Of a stretch of 64,000 nucleotides of DNA, positions 63,887 through 64,000 are shown in pieces (within the stretch, counting starts at the first letter, position 1; each line of letters starts with the position of its first letter). Both the position numbers and the translations under genes were made by a program. Location: contig NZ_BBXI01000014.1 in NCBI RefSeq assembly GCF_001078375.1, positions 62,001 through 126,000 on the forward strand, in the 5' to 3' direction. The DNA is from Veillonella tobetsuensis. Its GTDB lineage: Bacteria; Bacillota; Negativicutes; Veillonellales; Veillonellaceae. The notes below the pieces were generated by a model. That model saw only the letters and a list, made by a program, of their open reading frames with translations. It was not told the DNA's origin and made no database searches.

Positions 63887-63964
63887 ATGAGTACATTCAA
63901 AGTGTTATCGTTGATGATATCCTTTGGCATACTTGTAGCGACCATTATCATGGCAGCAAAGTGA
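63887..63964 (+). CDS. Holin-like type I toxin peptide, copy 2 (25 aa)
   Basis: It encodes exactly the same 25 residues as copy 1 (MSTFKVLSLMISFGILVATI then IMAAK). The genes differ at four codons (TTT/TTC, TTA/TTG, ATT/ATA, GGG/GGC), all synonymous. RBS GGCGGTGAT and promoter are conserved. Membrane insertion and toxicity are inferred from family resemblance. Confidence 0.78.
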   Translation: MSTFKVLSLMISFGILVATIIMAAK

Positions 63965-64000
63965 TTGACCTCTAGCTGAAAGCTAGCTTTCTAATCGTGG

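Larger units (their letters stand above)
63747..64000 (+). repeat. Toxin module, direct repeat copy 2 (runs off the window)
   Basis: This stretch repeats 61035-61290 with high identity, including the promoter TTTACT-17-TATATT (63795-63823), leader and 25-codon frame. The window ends at CTAATCGTGG, exactly within the shared tail, so a third small-RNA-like element may follow. Confidence 0.9.

Overview
The window looks like a chromosomal segment of Veillonella or a close relative (Negativicutes, diderm Firmicutes). This rests on the low-GC coding style, a MurE with the meso-DAP-type DNPR motif beside trimeric autotransporters that need an outer membrane, a complete-looking anaerobic corrin-ring gene set, and gene order remembered for this group. 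The genus is inference; no search was run.

Layout. (1) 1-9945, minus strand: the division/cell-wall (dcw) operon in the order mraZ-rsmH-ftsL-murE-murF-mraY-murD-murG-murC-ddl (ddl runs off the edge). ftsI and ftsW are missing from their usual places. Upstream of mraZ are two clusters of GTGG(T/G) boxes with 10/20-bp spacing, which look like MraZ operators. (2) 10301-16963: a 2220-residue trimeric autotransporter adhesin with an ESPR-type signal, a Gln tract, a very long Asn-rich coiled-coil stalk and a YadA-type anchor. (3) 17.3-24.4 kb, minus: housekeeping genes (thioredoxin, CoA-binding protein, gluQ, M16C peptidase, small hypothetical, aspartate kinase, superoxide reductase). (4) 24.5-40.9 kb: anaerobic (early cobalt insertion) cobalamin synthesis in two minus-strand blocks, cobO-cbiA-cbiL-cbiK and cbiD-E-T-F-G-H-J-C. 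Between them lie two more CbiK-type chelatase paralogues (one with altered metal ligands, one exported) and a FecCD/BtuCDF-type ABC importer. (5) 41-48 kb: yajQ, two exported proteins (one with WG repeats), an RluA-type pseudouridine synthase, class II fructose-bisphosphate aldolase and a MATE-fold lipid flippase-like protein.

(6) 48-64 kb is a duplicated and decaying accessory region. It holds a second trimeric autotransporter whose signal peptide is separated from its body by a G6 tract, so it appears phase-OFF. It also holds four copies or fragments of a secreted protein family with a WNDGxPG signature, an intact and a frameshifted copy of an NTF2-like protein, a satP acetate/succinate transporter plus a ghost of a second copy, YkvI and ThrE-type transporters, and two copies of a small-RNA-like element.

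The least obvious item is a directly repeated module (61035-61290 and 63747-64000, running off the edge). Each copy encodes the same 25-residue holin-like (type I toxin style) peptide, and the two copies differ only by synonymous changes. Conserved promoter and hairpin signals surround it.

Working together: the dcw block makes lipid II; the cob blocks make the corrin ring, with the ABC importer and exported chelatase probably handling cobalt/tetrapyrrole at the envelope; the two adhesins and the secreted paralogues form the surface repertoire. I saw no tRNA, rRNA, CRISPR array, transposase or recognisable riboswitch.
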